Source: Thioalkalivibrio sp. (GTDB lineage: Bacteria; Pseudomonadota; Gammaproteobacteria; Ectothiorhodospirales; Ectothiorhodospiraceae). Taken from it: a DNA stretch of 17,841 bases. The notes under the pieces were generated by a model that did no database searches, had not been told where the DNA came from, and was given only the letters and a program-made list of their open reading frames with translations. This document shows, one piece after another, positions 17,819-17,841 of this stretch. Numbering within the stretch: position 1 is the first letter of the stretch; each line of letters opens with the position of its first letter. The translations under genes and the position numbers were made by a program. The DNA lies in assembly GCA_003555285.1 (NCBI GenBank), contig PWGH01000226.1:1-17841 (forward strand). Direction: 5' to 3'.

Positions 17819-17841
17819 GCCGGTCGGCTCGTCCCGTCGGC

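Overview
The window is a GC-rich, almost entirely housekeeping chromosomal segment. High GC at third codon positions, an S-adenosylhomocysteine (SAH) riboswitch ahead of ahcY, a Calvin-cycle-subtype class II aldolase and a tkt-gap-pgk-pyk-fba gene order all suggest a gammaproteobacterium, probably a Chromatiales/Ectothiorhodospiraceae-like sulfur oxidiser or phototroph. This placement is inferred from gene content and order; there is no marker gene here to prove it. No RNA genes for translation, prophage, insertion sequence or CRISPR array were seen.

Layout. (1) 1-399: 3' end of an unrecognised gene on the + strand. (2) 469-5146, minus strand: a methyl-cycle cluster, transcribed metK, ahcY, metF, rsmE. 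MetK makes SAM, methyltransferases such as RsmE turn it into SAH, AhcY hydrolyses SAH, and MetF supplies 5-methyl-THF for homocysteine remethylation. A clear SAH riboswitch lies in the metK-ahcY spacer, with a -10 hexamer placed so that transcription would start at the base of riboswitch helix P1. The unusually long ahcY-metF spacer (about 350 nt) contains a perfect nested inverted-repeat structure that I cannot assign to a known family. (3) 5474-12515, plus strand: tkt, gap, pgk, pyk and class II fba, closed by a strong hairpin and a textbook rho-independent terminator. Odd features here are an 18-bp hairpin between gap and pgk and a triplicated 17-bp start-codon unit in front of pyk. (4) 12788-13600: a secreted SYLF/Ysc84-type protein whose end overlaps the convergent bioD. 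(5) 13528-15161, minus strand: purC-bioD, joined by an ATGA overlap. (6) 15412-17818, plus strand: purE-purK-methyltransferase, joined by ATGA overlaps. The divergent purC/purE spacer holds four 12-bp tandem repeats.

I see no large undescribed multi-gene system. The best candidates for something new are non-coding: the branched structure between ahcY and metF, the staggered mini-ORF cascade before pyk, and the repeat-bearing control region between purC and purE. All RNA structures were found by eye without folding software, and all homology statements come from motif recognition rather than searches.
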